Shown piece by piece: positions 26,001 to 38,902 of a DNA stretch of 64,000 nucleotides. Source of the DNA: Coriaria nepalensis. Lineage: Eukaryota > Streptophyta > Magnoliopsida > Cucurbitales > Coriariaceae. How positions within the stretch are numbered: position 1 is the stretch's first letter; each line of letters opens with the position of its first letter. The notes beneath the pieces were generated by a model. That model did not search any database, was not told the origin of the DNA, and was given only the letters and a program-made list of their open reading frames with translations. The stretch lies in the NCBI GenBank assembly GCA_027186245.1, contig CP114491.1:5701501-5765500 (forward strand), in the 5' to 3' direction. A program made the position numbers and the translations under genes.

Positions 26001-29000
26001 TAATTCTATTTTTACACTTCCAACACAAGTTTCGTGCATAACATGCTATCGACTTTTCAGGGACACGTGTGCATATGTTTTGCCTGAATATTACTTCATT
26101 GAGTCTCCTCAAGCCACTAAATCATTTGAAAGTAATTCGAATGAATTCTATTTTTCGCACTTCAAACATAAGTTTCGTGCATGACATGCACATGATATTT
26201 GAATGATAACAAGTGTGCATTTGTTTCGCTTAAAAATAATTTTAATGAGCCTCCACAACCTATTAAATCAATATGAATAGAGTTCAAATGAATTCTATTT
26301 TTACACTTCAGTCACAAGTTTCGTGAGTAACATGATGCAATTGATTTTCGAAGGACATGTTTGCGTATGTTTCGCCTAAAAATCATTTCACTTCGTCTCT
26401 TCAAGCCACTAAAATCGTTTCCAAGGAGTTCCAATGAATTCTATTTCTCGCAGTTCAAACACTACTTTCATGCATAACATGCAAATGATCTTAGAATGAC
26501 ACGTGTGCATATGGTTCGCCTAACAATCATTTTGACGTGTCTCCTCAGTCCACTAAATCATATGAACGAGGTTCGAACGAATTCTATTTTCGCACCTCAA
26601 ACAAACGTTTCGTGCATAACATGCAAATGATCTTTCAAGGACAAGCCTGCATTTCTTTCGCAAAAAAATTATTTCAGTGAGTCTCCTTTACCCATTAAAT
26701 CATATGAATAGGGTTCGAAGGAATTCTATTTTTATACTTTCAACAGAAGTTTCGTGCATAACACGCTATCGACTTTTGAAGGACACGTGTGCATATGTTT
26801 TGCCTAAATATTACTTCATTGAGTCTCCCCAATCCACTAAATCATTTGAAAATAATTCTAATGAATTCTATTTTTGCACTTGAAACACATGTTTCGTCAT
26901 AACATGTAAATGATCTTAGAAGGACACGTGTGCATTTGTTTCGCCTAATAATCATTTCATTCAGCGTCCTCAAGCCATTAAATCAGATCAATGGGGTTCG
27001 AACGAATTCTATTTTTGCACTTCAATCACAAGTTTCATGGATAACATGCAATTGATTTTTGAAGAACACGTGTGCATTTGTTTCGCCTAAAAATCATTTC
27101 ATTGAGTCTCCTCAAGCCACTAAATCATTTGAAAGTAATTCGAATGTATTCTCTTTTTCGCACTTCAAACATAAGTTTCGTGCATGACATGCACATGATA
27201 TTTGAATGACAACAAAGTGTGCATATGTTTTGCCTAAATATTACTTCATTGAGTCTCCCCAATCCACTAAATCATTTGAAAATAATTCTAACGAATTCTA
27301 TTTTTGCACTTGTAACACATGTTTCGTCATAACATGTAAATGATCTTAGAAGGACACGTGTGCATTTGTTTCGCCTAATAATCATTTCACTGACTGTCCT
27401 CAAGCCATTAGATCAGATCAATAGGGTTCGAAAGAATTCTACTTTTCCACTTCCTACACTAGTTTCGTGGATAACATGCAATTGATTTTTGAAGAACACG
27501 TATGCATTTGTTTCGCCTAAAAATCATTTTATTGAGTCTCTTCAAGCCACTAAATCAATGCAAACACAAGTTTCGTACATAACATGCAAATGATATTTGA
27601 ATGACAAGTCTGCATTTGTTTCGCTTAAAAATAATTTTAATAAGTCTCCACAACCTATTAAATCAATATGAATAGAGTTCAAATGAATTATATTTTTACA
27701 CTTCAGTCACAAGTTTCGTGAGTAACATGATGCAATTGATTTTCGAAGGACATATTTGCGTATGTTTCGCATAAAAATCATTTCACTTCGTCTCTTCAAG
27801 CCACTAAAATCGTTTCCAAGGAGTTCCAATGAATTCTATTTCTCGCAGTTCAAACACTACTTTCATGATAACATGCAAATGATCTTAGAATGACACGTGT
27901 GCATATGGTTCGCCTAAAAATCATTTTGACGTGTCTCCTCAGTCCACTAAATCATATGAACGAGGTTCGAACGAATTCTATTTTCGCACCTCAAACAAAC
28001 GTTTCGTGCATAACATGCAAATGATCTTTCAAGGACAAGCCTGCATTTCTTTCGCAAAAAAATTATTTCAGTGAGTCTCCTTTACCCATTAAATCATATG
28101 AATAGGGTTCGAAGGAATTCTATTTTTATACTTTCAACAGAAGTTTCGTGCATAACACGCTATCGACTTTTGAAGGACACGTGTGCATATGTTTTGCCTA
28201 AATATTACTTCATTGAGTCTCCCCAATCCACTAAATCATTTGAAAATAATTCTAATGAATTCTATTTTTGCACTTGTAACACATGTTTCGTCATAACATG
28301 TAAATGATCTTAGAAGGACACGTGTGCATTTGTTACGTGTGCATTTGTTTCGCCTAATAATCATTTCACTGACTGTCCTCAAGCCATTAAATCAGATCAA
28401 TAGGGTTCGAAAGAATTCTATTTTTCCACTTCCTACACTAGTTTCGTGGATAACATGCAATTGATTTTTGAAGAACACGTATGCATTTGTTTCGCCTAAA
28501 AATCATTTCATTGAGTCTCCTCAAGCCACTAAATCATTTGAAAGTAATTCGAATGAATTCAATTTTTTGCACTTCAAACATAAGTTTCGTGCATGACATG
28601 CACGTGATATTTGAATGACAACAAGTGTGCATTTGTTTCGCTTAAAAATGATTTCAATGAGTCTTCACAACCTATTCAATCATATGAATAGAGTTCAAAT
28701 GAATTCTATTTTTACACTTCAATCACAAGTTTCGTGCATAACATGATGCAATTGATTTTCGAAGGACATGTTTGCGTATGTTTCGCCTAAAAATCATTTC
28801 ACTTCGTCTCTTCAAGCCACTAAAATCGTTTCAAAGGAGTTCCAATGAATTCTATTTCTCGCAGTTCAAGCACTACTTTCATGCATAACATGCAAATGAT
28901 CTTAGAATGACACGTGTGCATATGGTTCGCCTAAAAATCATTTTGACGTGTCTCCTCAGTCCACTAAATCATATGAATGAGGTTCGAACGAATTCTATTT

Positions 29001-29131
29001 TCGCACCTCAAACAAATGTTTCGTGCATAACATGCAAATGATCTTTCAAGGACAAGTCTGCATTTCTTTCGCTTAAAAATTATTTCAATGAGTCTCCTTG
29101 ACACATTAAATCATATTAATGGGGCGCGCAT
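26001..29131 (+). repeat. 3.1-kb HOR unit R9 (3131 bp)
   Basis: Complete unit, 15-bp duplication at 28320-28349. Carries both minority variants: C at 27153 and T at 28301. Confidence 0.94.
28320..28349 (+). repeat. 15-bp tandem duplication (R9)
   Basis: Same duplication, 3131 bp after the previous one. Confidence 0.97.
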
Positions 29132-32100
29132 TAATTCTATTTTTACACTTCCAACACAAGTTTCGTGCATAACATGCTATCGACTTTTCAGGGACACGTG
29201 TGCATATGTTTTGCCTGAATATTACTTCATTGAGTCTCCTCAAGCCACTAAATCATTTGAAAGTAATTCGAATGAATTCTATTTTTCGCACTTCAAACAT
29301 AAGTTTCGTGCATGACATGCACATGATATTTGAATGATAACAAGTGTGCATTTGTTTCGCTTAAAAATAATTTTAATGAGCCTCCACAACCTATTAAATC
29401 AATATGAATAGAGTTCAAATGAATTCTATTTTTACACTTCAGTCACAAGTTTCGTGAGTAACATGATGCAATTGATTTTCGAAGGACATGTTTGCGTATG
29501 TTTCGCCTAAAAATCATTTCACTTCGTCTCTTCAAGCCACTAAAATCGTTTCCAAGGAGTTCCAATGAATTCTATTTCTCGCAGTTCAAACACTACTTTC
29601 ATGCATAACATGCAAATGATCTTAGAATGACACGTGTGCATATGGTTCGCCTAACAATCATTTTGACGTGTCTCCTCAGTCCACTAAATCATATGAACGA
29701 GGTTCGAACGAATTCTATTTTCGCACCTCAAACAAACGTTTCGTGCATAACATGCAAATGATCTTTCAAGGACAAGCCTGCATTTCTTTCGCAAAAAAAT
29801 TATTTCAGTGAGTCTCCTTTACCCATTAAATCATATGAATAGGGTTCGAAGGAATTCTATTTTTATACTTTCAACAGAAGTTTCGTGCATAACACGCTAT
29901 CGACTTTTGAAGGACACGTGTGCATATGTTTTGCCTAAATATTACTTCATTGAGTCTCCCCAATCCACTAAATCATTTGAAAATAATTCTAATGAATTCT
30001 ATTTTTGCACTTGAAACACATGTTTCGTCATAACATGTAAATGATCTTAGAAGGACACGTGTGCATTTGTTTCGCCTAATAATCATTTCATTCAGCGTCC
30101 TCAAGCCATTAAATCAGATCAATGGGGTTCGAACGAATTCTATTTTTGCACTTCAATCACAAGTTTCATGGATAACATGCAATTGATTTTTGAAGAACAC
30201 GTGTGCATTTGTTTCGCCTAAAAATCATTTCATTGAGTCTCCTCAAGCCACTAAATCATTTGAAAGTAATTCGAATGTATTCTATTTTTCGCACTTCAAA
30301 CATAAGTTTCGTGCATGACATGCACATGATATTTGAATGACAACAAAGTGTGCATATGTTTTGCCTAAATATTACTTCATTGAGTCTCCCCAATCCACTA
30401 AATCATTTGAAAATAATTCTAACGAATTCTATTTTTGCACTTGTAACACATGTTTCGTCATAACATGTAAATGATCTTAGAAGGACACGTGTGCATTTGT
30501 TTCGCCTAATAATCATTTCACTGACTGTCCTCAAGCCATTAGATCAGATCAATAGGGTTCGAAAGAATTCTACTTTTCCACTTCCTACACTAGTTTCGTG
30601 GATAACATGCAATTGATTTTTGAAGAACACGTATGCATTTGTTTCGCCTAAAAATCATTTTATTGAGTCTCTTCAAGCCACTAAATCAATGCAAACACAA
30701 GTTTCGTACATAACATGCAAATGATATTTGAATGACAAGTCTGCATTTGTTTCGCTTAAAAATAATTTTAATAAGTCTCCACAACCTATTAAATCAATAT
30801 GAATAGAGTTCAAATGAATTATATTTTTACACTTCAGTCACAAGTTTCGTGAGTAACATGATGCAATTGATTTTCGAAGGACATATTTGCGTATGTTTCG
30901 CATAAAAATCATTTCACTTCGTCTCTTCAAGCCACTAAAATCGTTTCCAAGGAGTTCCAATGAATTCTATTTCTCGCAGTTCAAACACTACTTTCATGAT
31001 AACATGCAAATGATCTTAGAATGACACGTGTGCATATGGTTCGCCTAAAAATCATTTTGACGTGTCTCCTCAGTCCACTAAATCATATGAACGAGGTTCG
31101 AACGAATTCTATTTTCGCACCTCAAACAAACGTTTCGTGCATAACATGCAAATGATCTTTCAAGGACAAGCCTGCATTTCTTTCGCAAAAAAATTATTTC
31201 AGTGAGTCTCCTTTACCCATTAAATCATATGAATAGGGTTCGAAGGAATTCTATTTTTATACTTTCAACAGAAGTTTCGTGCATAACACGCTATCGACTT
31301 TTGAAGGACACGTGTGCATATGTTTTGCCTAAATATTACTTCATTGAGTCTCCCCAATCCACTAAATCATTTGAAAATAATTCTAATGAATTCTATTTTT
31401 GCACTTGTAACACATGTTTCGTCATAACATGCAAATGATCTTAGAAGGACACGTGTGCATTTGTTACGTGTGCATTTGTTTCGCCTAATAATCATTTCAC
31501 TGACTGTCCTCAAGCCATTAAATCAGATCAATAGGGTTCGAAAGAATTCTATTTTTCCACTTCCTACACTAGTTTCGTGGATAACATGCAATTGATTTTT
31601 GAAGAACACGTATGCATTTGTTTCGCCTAAAAATCATTTCATTGAGTCTCCTCAAGCCACTAAATCATTTGAAAGTAATTCGAATGAATTCAATTTTTTG
31701 CACTTCAAACATAAGTTTCGTGCATGACATGCACGTGATATTTGAATGACAACAAGTGTGCATTTGTTTCGCTTAAAAATGATTTCAATGAGTCTTCACA
31801 ACCTATTCAATCATATGAATAGAGTTCAAATGAATTCTATTTTTACACTTCAATCACAAGTTTCGTGCATAACATGATGCAATTGATTTTCGAAGGACAT
31901 GTTTGCGTATGTTTCGCCTAAAAATCATTTCACTTCGTCTCTTCAAGCCACTAAAATCGTTTCAAAGGAGTTCCAATGAATTCTATTTCTCGCAGTTCAA
32001 GCACTACTTTCATGCATAACATGCAAATGATCTTAGAATGACACGTGTGCATATGGTTCGCCTAAAAATCATTTTGACGTGTCTCCTCAGTCCACTAAAT

Positions 32101-32262
32101 CATATGAATGAGGTTCGAACGAATTCTATTTTCGCACCTCAAACAAATGTTTCGTGCATAACATGCAAATGATCTTTCAAGGACAAGTCTGCATTTCTTT
32201 CGCTTAAAAATTATTTCAATGAGTCTCCTTGACACATTAAATCATATTAATGGGGCGCGCAT
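29132..32262 (+). repeat. 3.1-kb HOR unit R10 (3131 bp)
   Basis: Complete unit, 15-bp duplication at 31451-31480. Common state at both alternating sites (C at 31432), like R8. Confidence 0.94.
31451..31480 (+). repeat. 15-bp tandem duplication (R10)
   Basis: Same duplication, 3131 bp after the previous one. Confidence 0.97.
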
Positions 32263-35200
32263 TAATTCTATTTTTACACTTCCAACACAAGTTTCGTGCA
32301 TAACATGCTATCGACTTTTCAGGGACACGTGTGCATATGTTTTGCCTGAATATTACTTCATTGAGTCTCCTCAAGCCACTAAATCATTTGAAAGTAATTC
32401 GAATGAATTCTATTTTTCGCACTTCAAACATAAGTTTCGTGCATGACATGCACATGATATTTGAATGATAACAAGTGTGCATTTGTTTCGCTTAAAAATA
32501 ATTTTAATGAGCCTCCACAACCTATTAAATCAATATGAATAGAGTTCAAATGAATTCTATTTTTACACTTCAGTCACAAGTTTCGTGAGTAACATGATGC
32601 AATTGATTTTCGAAGGACATGTTTGCGTATGTTTCGCCTAAAAATCATTTCACTTCGTCTCTTCAAGCCACTAAAATCGTTTCCAAGGAGTTCCAATGAA
32701 TTCTATTTCTCGCAGTTCAAACACTACTTTCATGCATAACATGCAAATGATCTTAGAATGACACGTGTGCATATGGTTCGCCTAACAATCATTTTGACGT
32801 GTCTCCTCAGTCCACTAAATCATATGAACGAGGTTCGAACGAATTCTATTTTCGCACCTCAAACAAACGTTTCGTGCATAACATGCAAATGATCTTTCAA
32901 GGACAAGCCTGCATTTCTTTCGCAAAAAAATTATTTCAGTGAGTCTCCTTTACCCATTAAATCATATGAATAGGGTTCGAAGGAATTCTATTTTTATACT
33001 TTCAACAGAAGTTTCGTGCATAACACGCTATCGACTTTTGAAGGACACGTGTGCATATGTTTTGCCTAAATATTACTTCATTGAGTCTCCCCAATCCACT
33101 AAATCATTTGAAAATAATTCTAATGAATTCTATTTTTGCACTTGAAACACATGTTTCGTCATAACATGTAAATGATCTTAGAAGGACACGTGTGCATTTG
33201 TTTCGCCTAATAATCATTTCATTCAGCGTCCTCAAGCCATTAAATCAGATCAATGGGGTTCGAACGAATTCTATTTTTGCACTTCAATCACAAGTTTCAT
33301 GGATAACATGCAATTGATTTTTGAAGAACACGTGTGCATTTGTTTCGCCTAAAAATCATTTCATTGAGTCTCCTCAAGCCACTAAATCATTTGAAAGTAA
33401 TTCGAATGTATTCTCTTTTTCGCACTTCAAACATAAGTTTCGTGCATGACATGCACATGATATTTGAATGACAACAAAGTGTGCATATGTTTTGCCTAAA
33501 TATTACTTCATTGAGTCTCCCCAATCCACTAAATCATTTGAAAATAATTCTAACGAATTCTATTTTTGCACTTGTAACACATGTTTCGTCATAACATGTA
33601 AATGATCTTAGAAGGACACGTGTGCATTTGTTTCGCCTAATAATCATTTCACTGACTGTCCTCAAGCCATTAGATCAGATCAATAGGGTTCGAAAGAATT
33701 CTACTTTTCCACTTCCTACACTAGTTTCGTGGATAACATGCAATTGATTTTTGAAGAACACGTATGCATTTGTTTCGCCTAAAAATCATTTTATTGAGTC
33801 TCTTCAAGCCACTAAATCAATGCAAACACAAGTTTCGTACATAACATGCAAATGATATTTGAATGACAAGTCTGCATTTGTTTCGCTTAAAAATAATTTT
33901 AATAAGTCTCCACAACCTATTAAATCAATATGAATAGAGTTCAAATGAATTATATTTTTACACTTCAGTCACAAGTTTCGTGAGTAACATGATGCAATTG
34001 ATTTTCGAAGGACATATTTGCGTATGTTTCGCATAAAAATCATTTCACTTCGTCTCTTCAAGCCACTAAAATCGTTTCCAAGGAGTTCCAATGAATTCTA
34101 TTTCTCGCAGTTCAAACACTACTTTCATGATAACATGCAAATGATCTTAGAATGACACGTGTGCATATGGTTCGCCTAAAAATCATTTTGACGTGTCTCC
34201 TCAGTCCACTAAATCATATGAACGAGGTTCGAACGAATTCTATTTTCGCACCTCAAACAAACGTTTCGTGCATAACATGCAAATGATCTTTCAAGGACAA
34301 GCCTGCATTTCTTTCGCAAAAAAATTATTTCAGTGAGTCTCCTTTACCCATTAAATCATATGAATAGGGTTCGAAGGAATTCTATTTTTATACTTTCAAC
34401 AGAAGTTTCGTGCATAACACGCTATCGACTTTTGAAGGACACGTGTGCATATGTTTTGCCTAAATATTACTTCATTGAGTCTCCCCAATCCACTAAATCA
34501 TTTGAAAATAATTCTAATGAATTCTATTTTTGCACTTGTAACACATGTTTCGTCATAACATGTAAATGATCTTAGAAGGACACGTGTGCATTTGTTACGT
34601 GTGCATTTGTTTCGCCTAATAATCATTTCACTGACTGTCCTCAAGCCATTAAATCAGATCAATAGGGTTCGAAAGAATTCTATTTTTCCACTTCCTACAC
34701 TAGTTTCGTGGATAACATGCAATTGATTTTTGAAGAACACGTATGCATTTGTTTCGCCTAAAAATCATTTCATTGAGTCTCCTCAAGCCACTAAATCATT
34801 TGAAAGTAATTCGAATGAATTCAATTTTTTGCACTTCAAACATAAGTTTCGTGCATGACATGCACGTGATATTTGAATGACAACAAGTGTGCATTTGTTT
34901 CGCTTAAAAATGATTTCAATGAGTCTTCACAACCTATTCAATCATATGAATAGAGTTCAAATGAATTCTATTTTTACACTTCAATCACAAGTTTCGTGCA
35001 TAACATGATGCAATTGATTTTCGAAGGACATGTTTGCGTATGTTTCGCCTAAAAATCATTTCACTTCGTCTCTTCAAGCCACTAAAATCGTTTCAAAGGA
35101 GTTCCAATGAATTCTATTTCTCGCAGTTCAAGCACTACTTTCATGCATAACATGCAAATGATCTTAGAATGACACGTGTGCATATGGTTCGCCTAAAAAT

Positions 35201-35393
35201 CATTTTGACGTGTCTCCTCAGTCCACTAAATCATATGAATGAGGTTCGAACGAATTCTATTTTCGCACCTCAAACAAATGTTTCGTGCATAACATGCAAA
35301 TGATCTTTCAAGGACAAGTCTGCATTTCTTTCGCTTAAAAATTATTTCAATGAGTCTCCTTGACACATTAAATCATATTAATGGGGCGCGCAT
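32263..35393 (+). repeat. 3.1-kb HOR unit R11 (3131 bp), last complete copy
   Basis: Complete unit, 15-bp duplication at 34582-34611. Carries both minority variants, C at 33415 and T at 34563, exactly 6262 bp after those of R9. Confidence 0.94.
34582..34611 (+). repeat. 15-bp tandem duplication (R11)
   Basis: Same duplication; the last one in the window, since the 1.4-kb HOR lacks the 7-mer module. Confidence 0.97.
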
Positions 35394-37147
35394 TAATTCT
35401 ATTTTTACACTTCCAACACAAGTTTCGTGCATAACATGCTATCGACTTTTCAGGGACACGTGTGCATATGTTTTGCCTGAATATTACTTCATTGAGTCTC
35501 CTCAAGCCACTAAATCATTTGAAAGTAATTCGAATGAATTCTATTTTTCGCACTTCAAACATAAGTTTCGTGCATGACATGCACATGATATTTGAATGAT
35601 AACAAGTGTGCATTTGTTTCGCTTAAAAATAATTTTAATGAGCCTCCACAACCTATTAAATCAATATGAATAGAGTTCAAATGAATTCTATTTTTACACT
35701 TCAGTCACAAGTTTCGTGAGTAACATGATGCAATTGATTTTCGAAGGACATGTTTGCGTATGTTTCGCCTAAAAATCATTTCACTTCGTCTCTTCAAGCC
35801 ACTAAAATCGTTTCCAAGGAGTTCCAATGAATTCTATTTCTCGCAGTTCAAACACTACTTTCATGCATAACATGCAAATGATCTTAGAATGACACGTGTG
35901 CATATGGTTCGCCTAACAATCATTTTGACGTGTCTCCTCAGTCCACTAAATCATATGAACGAGGTTCGAACGAATTCTATTTTCGCACCTCAAACAAACG
36001 TTTCGTGCATAACATGCAAATGATCTTTCAAGGACAAGCCTGCATTTCTTTCGCAAAAAAATTATTTCAGTGAGTCTCCTTTACCCATTAAATCATATGA
36101 ATAGGGTTCGAAGGAATTCTATTTTTATACTTTCAACAGAAGTTTCGTGCATAACACGCTATCGACTTTTGAAGGACACGTGTGCATATGTTTTGCCTAA
36201 ATATTACTTCATTGAGTCTCCCCAATCCACTAAATCATTTGAAAATAATTCTAATGAATTCTATTTTTGCACTTGAAACACATGTTTCGTCATAACATGT
36301 AAATGATCTTAGAAGGACACGTGTGCATTTGTTTCGCCTAATAATCATTTCATTCAGCGTCCTCAAGCCATTAAATCAGATCAATGGGGTTCGAACGAAT
36401 TCTATTTTTGCACTTCAATCACAAGTTTCATGGATAACATGCAATTGATTTTTGAAGAACACGTGTGCATTTGTTTCGCCTAAAAATCATTTCATTGAGT
36501 CTCCTCAAGCCACTAAATCATTTGAAAGTAATTCGAATGTATTCTATTTTTCGCACTTCAAACATAAGTTTCGTGCATGACATGCACATGATATTTGAAT
36601 GACAACAAAGTGTGCATATGTTTTGCCTAAATATTACTTCATTGAGTCTCCCCAATCCACTAAATCATTTGAAAATAATTCTAACGAATTCTATTTTTGC
36701 ACTTGTAACACATGTTTCGTCATAACATGTAAATGATCTTAGAAGGACACGTGTGCATTTGTTTCGCCTAATAATCATTTCACTGACTGTCCTCAAGCCA
36801 TTAGATCAGATCAATAGGGTTCGAAAGAATTCTACTTTTCCACTTCCTACACTAGTTTCGTGGATAACATGCAATTGATTTTTGAAGAACACGTATGCAT
36901 TTGTTTCGCCTAAAAATCATTTTATTGAGTCTCTTCAAGCCACTAAATCAATGCAAACACAAGTTTCGTACATAACATGCAAATGATATTTGAATGACAA
37001 GTCTGCATTTGTTTCGCTTAAAAATAATTTTAATAAGTCTCCACAACCTATTAAATCAATATGAATAGAGTTCAAATGAATTATATTTTTACACTTCAGT
37101 CACAAGTTTCGTGAGTAACATGATGCAATTGATTTTCGAAGGACATA
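35394..37147 (+). repeat. 3.1-kb HOR unit R12, truncated by the HOR switch
   Basis: 5-mer module 35394-36113, followed by a 10-mer module (from 36114) that keeps region-1 states up to 37147: GAATGTATTC near 36537, GAATTATA near 37079 and ACATATTTGCG near 37144. No 7-mer module follows. Confidence 0.92.
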
Positions 37148-37508
37148 TTTGCGTATGTTTCGCCTAAAAATCATTTCACTTCGTCTCTTCAAGCCACTAA
37201 AATCGTTTCCAAGGAGTTCCAATGAATTCTATTTCTCGCAGTTCAAACACTACTTTCATGCATAACATGCAAATGATCTTAGAATGACACGTGTGCATAT
37301 GGTTCGCCTAACAATCATTTTGACGTGTCTCCTCAGTCCACTAAATCATATGAACGAGGTTCGAACGAATTCTATTTTCGCACCTCAAACAAACGTTTCG
37401 TGCATAACATGCAAATGATCTTTCAAGGACAAGCCTGCATTTCTTTCGCAAAAAAATTATTTCAGTGAGTCTCCTTTACCCATTAAATCATATGAATAGG
37501 GTTCGAAG
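36114..37508 (+). repeat. 1.4-kb HOR unit U0 (1395 bp), founder-like chimera
   Basis: First unit of the new period. Its left part keeps region-1 10-mer states (GAATGTATTC, GAATTATA) and its right part from 37164 has 5-mer states, including CATGCATAAC, hence 1395 bp. Unlike U1-U19 it still has GAATGTATTC. It looks closest to the original recombinant. Confidence 0.92.
37148..37163 (+). other. Unequal-crossover tract between 10-mer and 5-mer modules
   Basis: A at 37147 (ACATATTTGCG) is the 10-mer state; the 5-mer has G. C at 37164 (CGCCTAAAAATC) is the 5-mer state; the 10-mer has A. The bases between are identical in both modules, so the exchange lies in this tract or is hidden by it. Downstream, CATGCATAAC (37258) and CCTAACAATC also follow the 5-mer. 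The chimeric combination ACATATTTGCG plus CGCCTAAAA is in all later 1.4-kb units checked and in none of the 3.1-kb units. Confidence 0.9.
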
Positions 37509-38902
37509 GAATTCTATTTTTATACTTTCAACAGAAGTTTCGTGCATAACACGCTATCGACTTTTGAAGGACACGTGTGCATATGTTTTGCCTAAATATT
37601 ACTTCATTGAGTCTCCCCAATCCACTAAATCATTTGAAAATAATTCTAATGAATTCTATTTTTGCACTTGAAACACATGTTTCGTCATAACATGTAAATG
37701 ATCTTAGAAGGACACGTGTGCATTTGTTTCGCCTAATAATCATTTCATTCAGCGTCCTCAAGCCATTAAAGCAGATCAATGGGGTTCGAACGAATTCTAT
37801 TTTTGCACTTCAATCACAAGTTTCATGGATAACATGCAATTGATTTTTGAAGAACACGTGTGCATTTGTTTCGCCTAAAAATCATTTCATTGAGTCTCCT
37901 CAAGCCACTAAATCATTTGAAAGTAATTCGAATGAATTCTATTTTTCGCACTTCAAACATAAGTTTCGTGCATGACATGCACATGATATTTGAATGACAA
38001 CAAAGTGTGCATATGTTTTGCCTAAATATTACTTCATTGAGTCTCCCCAATCCACTAAATCATTTGAAAATAATTCTAACGAATTCTATTTTTGCACTTG
38101 TAACACATGTTTCGTCATAACATGTAAATGATCTTAGAAGGACACGTGTGCATTTGTTTCGCCTAATAATCATTTCACTGACTGTCCTCAAGCCATTAGA
38201 TCAGATCAATAGGGTTCGAAAGAATTCTACTTTTCCACTTCCTACACTAGTTTCGTGGATAACATGCAATTGATTTTTGAAGAACACGTATGCATTTGTT
38301 TCGCCTAAAAATCATTTTATTGAGTCTCTTCAAGCCACTAAATCAATGCAAACACAAGTTTCGTACATAACATGCAAATGATATTTGAATGACAAGTCTG
38401 CATTTGTTTCGCTTAAAAATAATTTTAATAAGTCTCCACAACCTATTAAATCAATATGAATAGAGTTCAAATGAATTCTATTTTTACACTTCAGTCACAA
38501 GTTTCGTGAGTAACATGATGCAATTGATTTTCGAAGGACATATTTGCGTATGTTTCGCCTAAAAATCATTTCACTTCGTCTCTTCAAGCCACTAAAATCG
38601 TTTCCAAGGAGTTCCAATGAATTCTATTTCTCGCAGTTCAAACACTACTTTCATGATAACATGCAAATGATCTTAGAATGACACGTGTGCATATGGTTCG
38701 CCTAACAATCATTTTGACGTGTCTCCTCAGTCCACTAAATCATATGAACGAGGTTCGAACGAATTCTATTTTCGCACCTCAAACAAACGTTTCGTGCATA
38801 ACATGCAAATGATCTTTCAAGGACAAGCCTGCATTTCTTTCGCAAAAAAATTATTTCAGTGAGTCTCCTTTACCCATTAAATCATATGAATAGGGTTCGA
38901 AG
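37509..38902 (+). repeat. 1.4-kb HOR unit U1 (1394 bp), haplotype a
   Basis: Haplotype a: TTTCGTGCATAACACG, CATTGAGTCTCC, TTTCGTCAT, and G at 37771 (TTAAAGCAGATC for TTAAATCAGATC). Ends with CATGATAAC. Confidence 0.93.

Larger units (their letters stand above)
1..37147 (+). repeat. 3.1-kb higher-order repeat array (22 monomers per unit)
   Basis: The same 22-monomer series recurs with a period of 3116 or 3131 bp. Using the 5-mer GAATTC-homologous position as phase, units start at 998, 4114, 7230, 10361, 13477, 16608, 19739, 22870, 26001, 29132, 32263 and 35394. Copies are almost identical: I see only a handful of differences per unit. The two lengths differ by a 15-bp tandem duplication. The last copy is cut off by the crossover into the 1.4-kb array. 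The near-identity points to recent amplification or efficient homogenisation. Confidence 0.95.
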
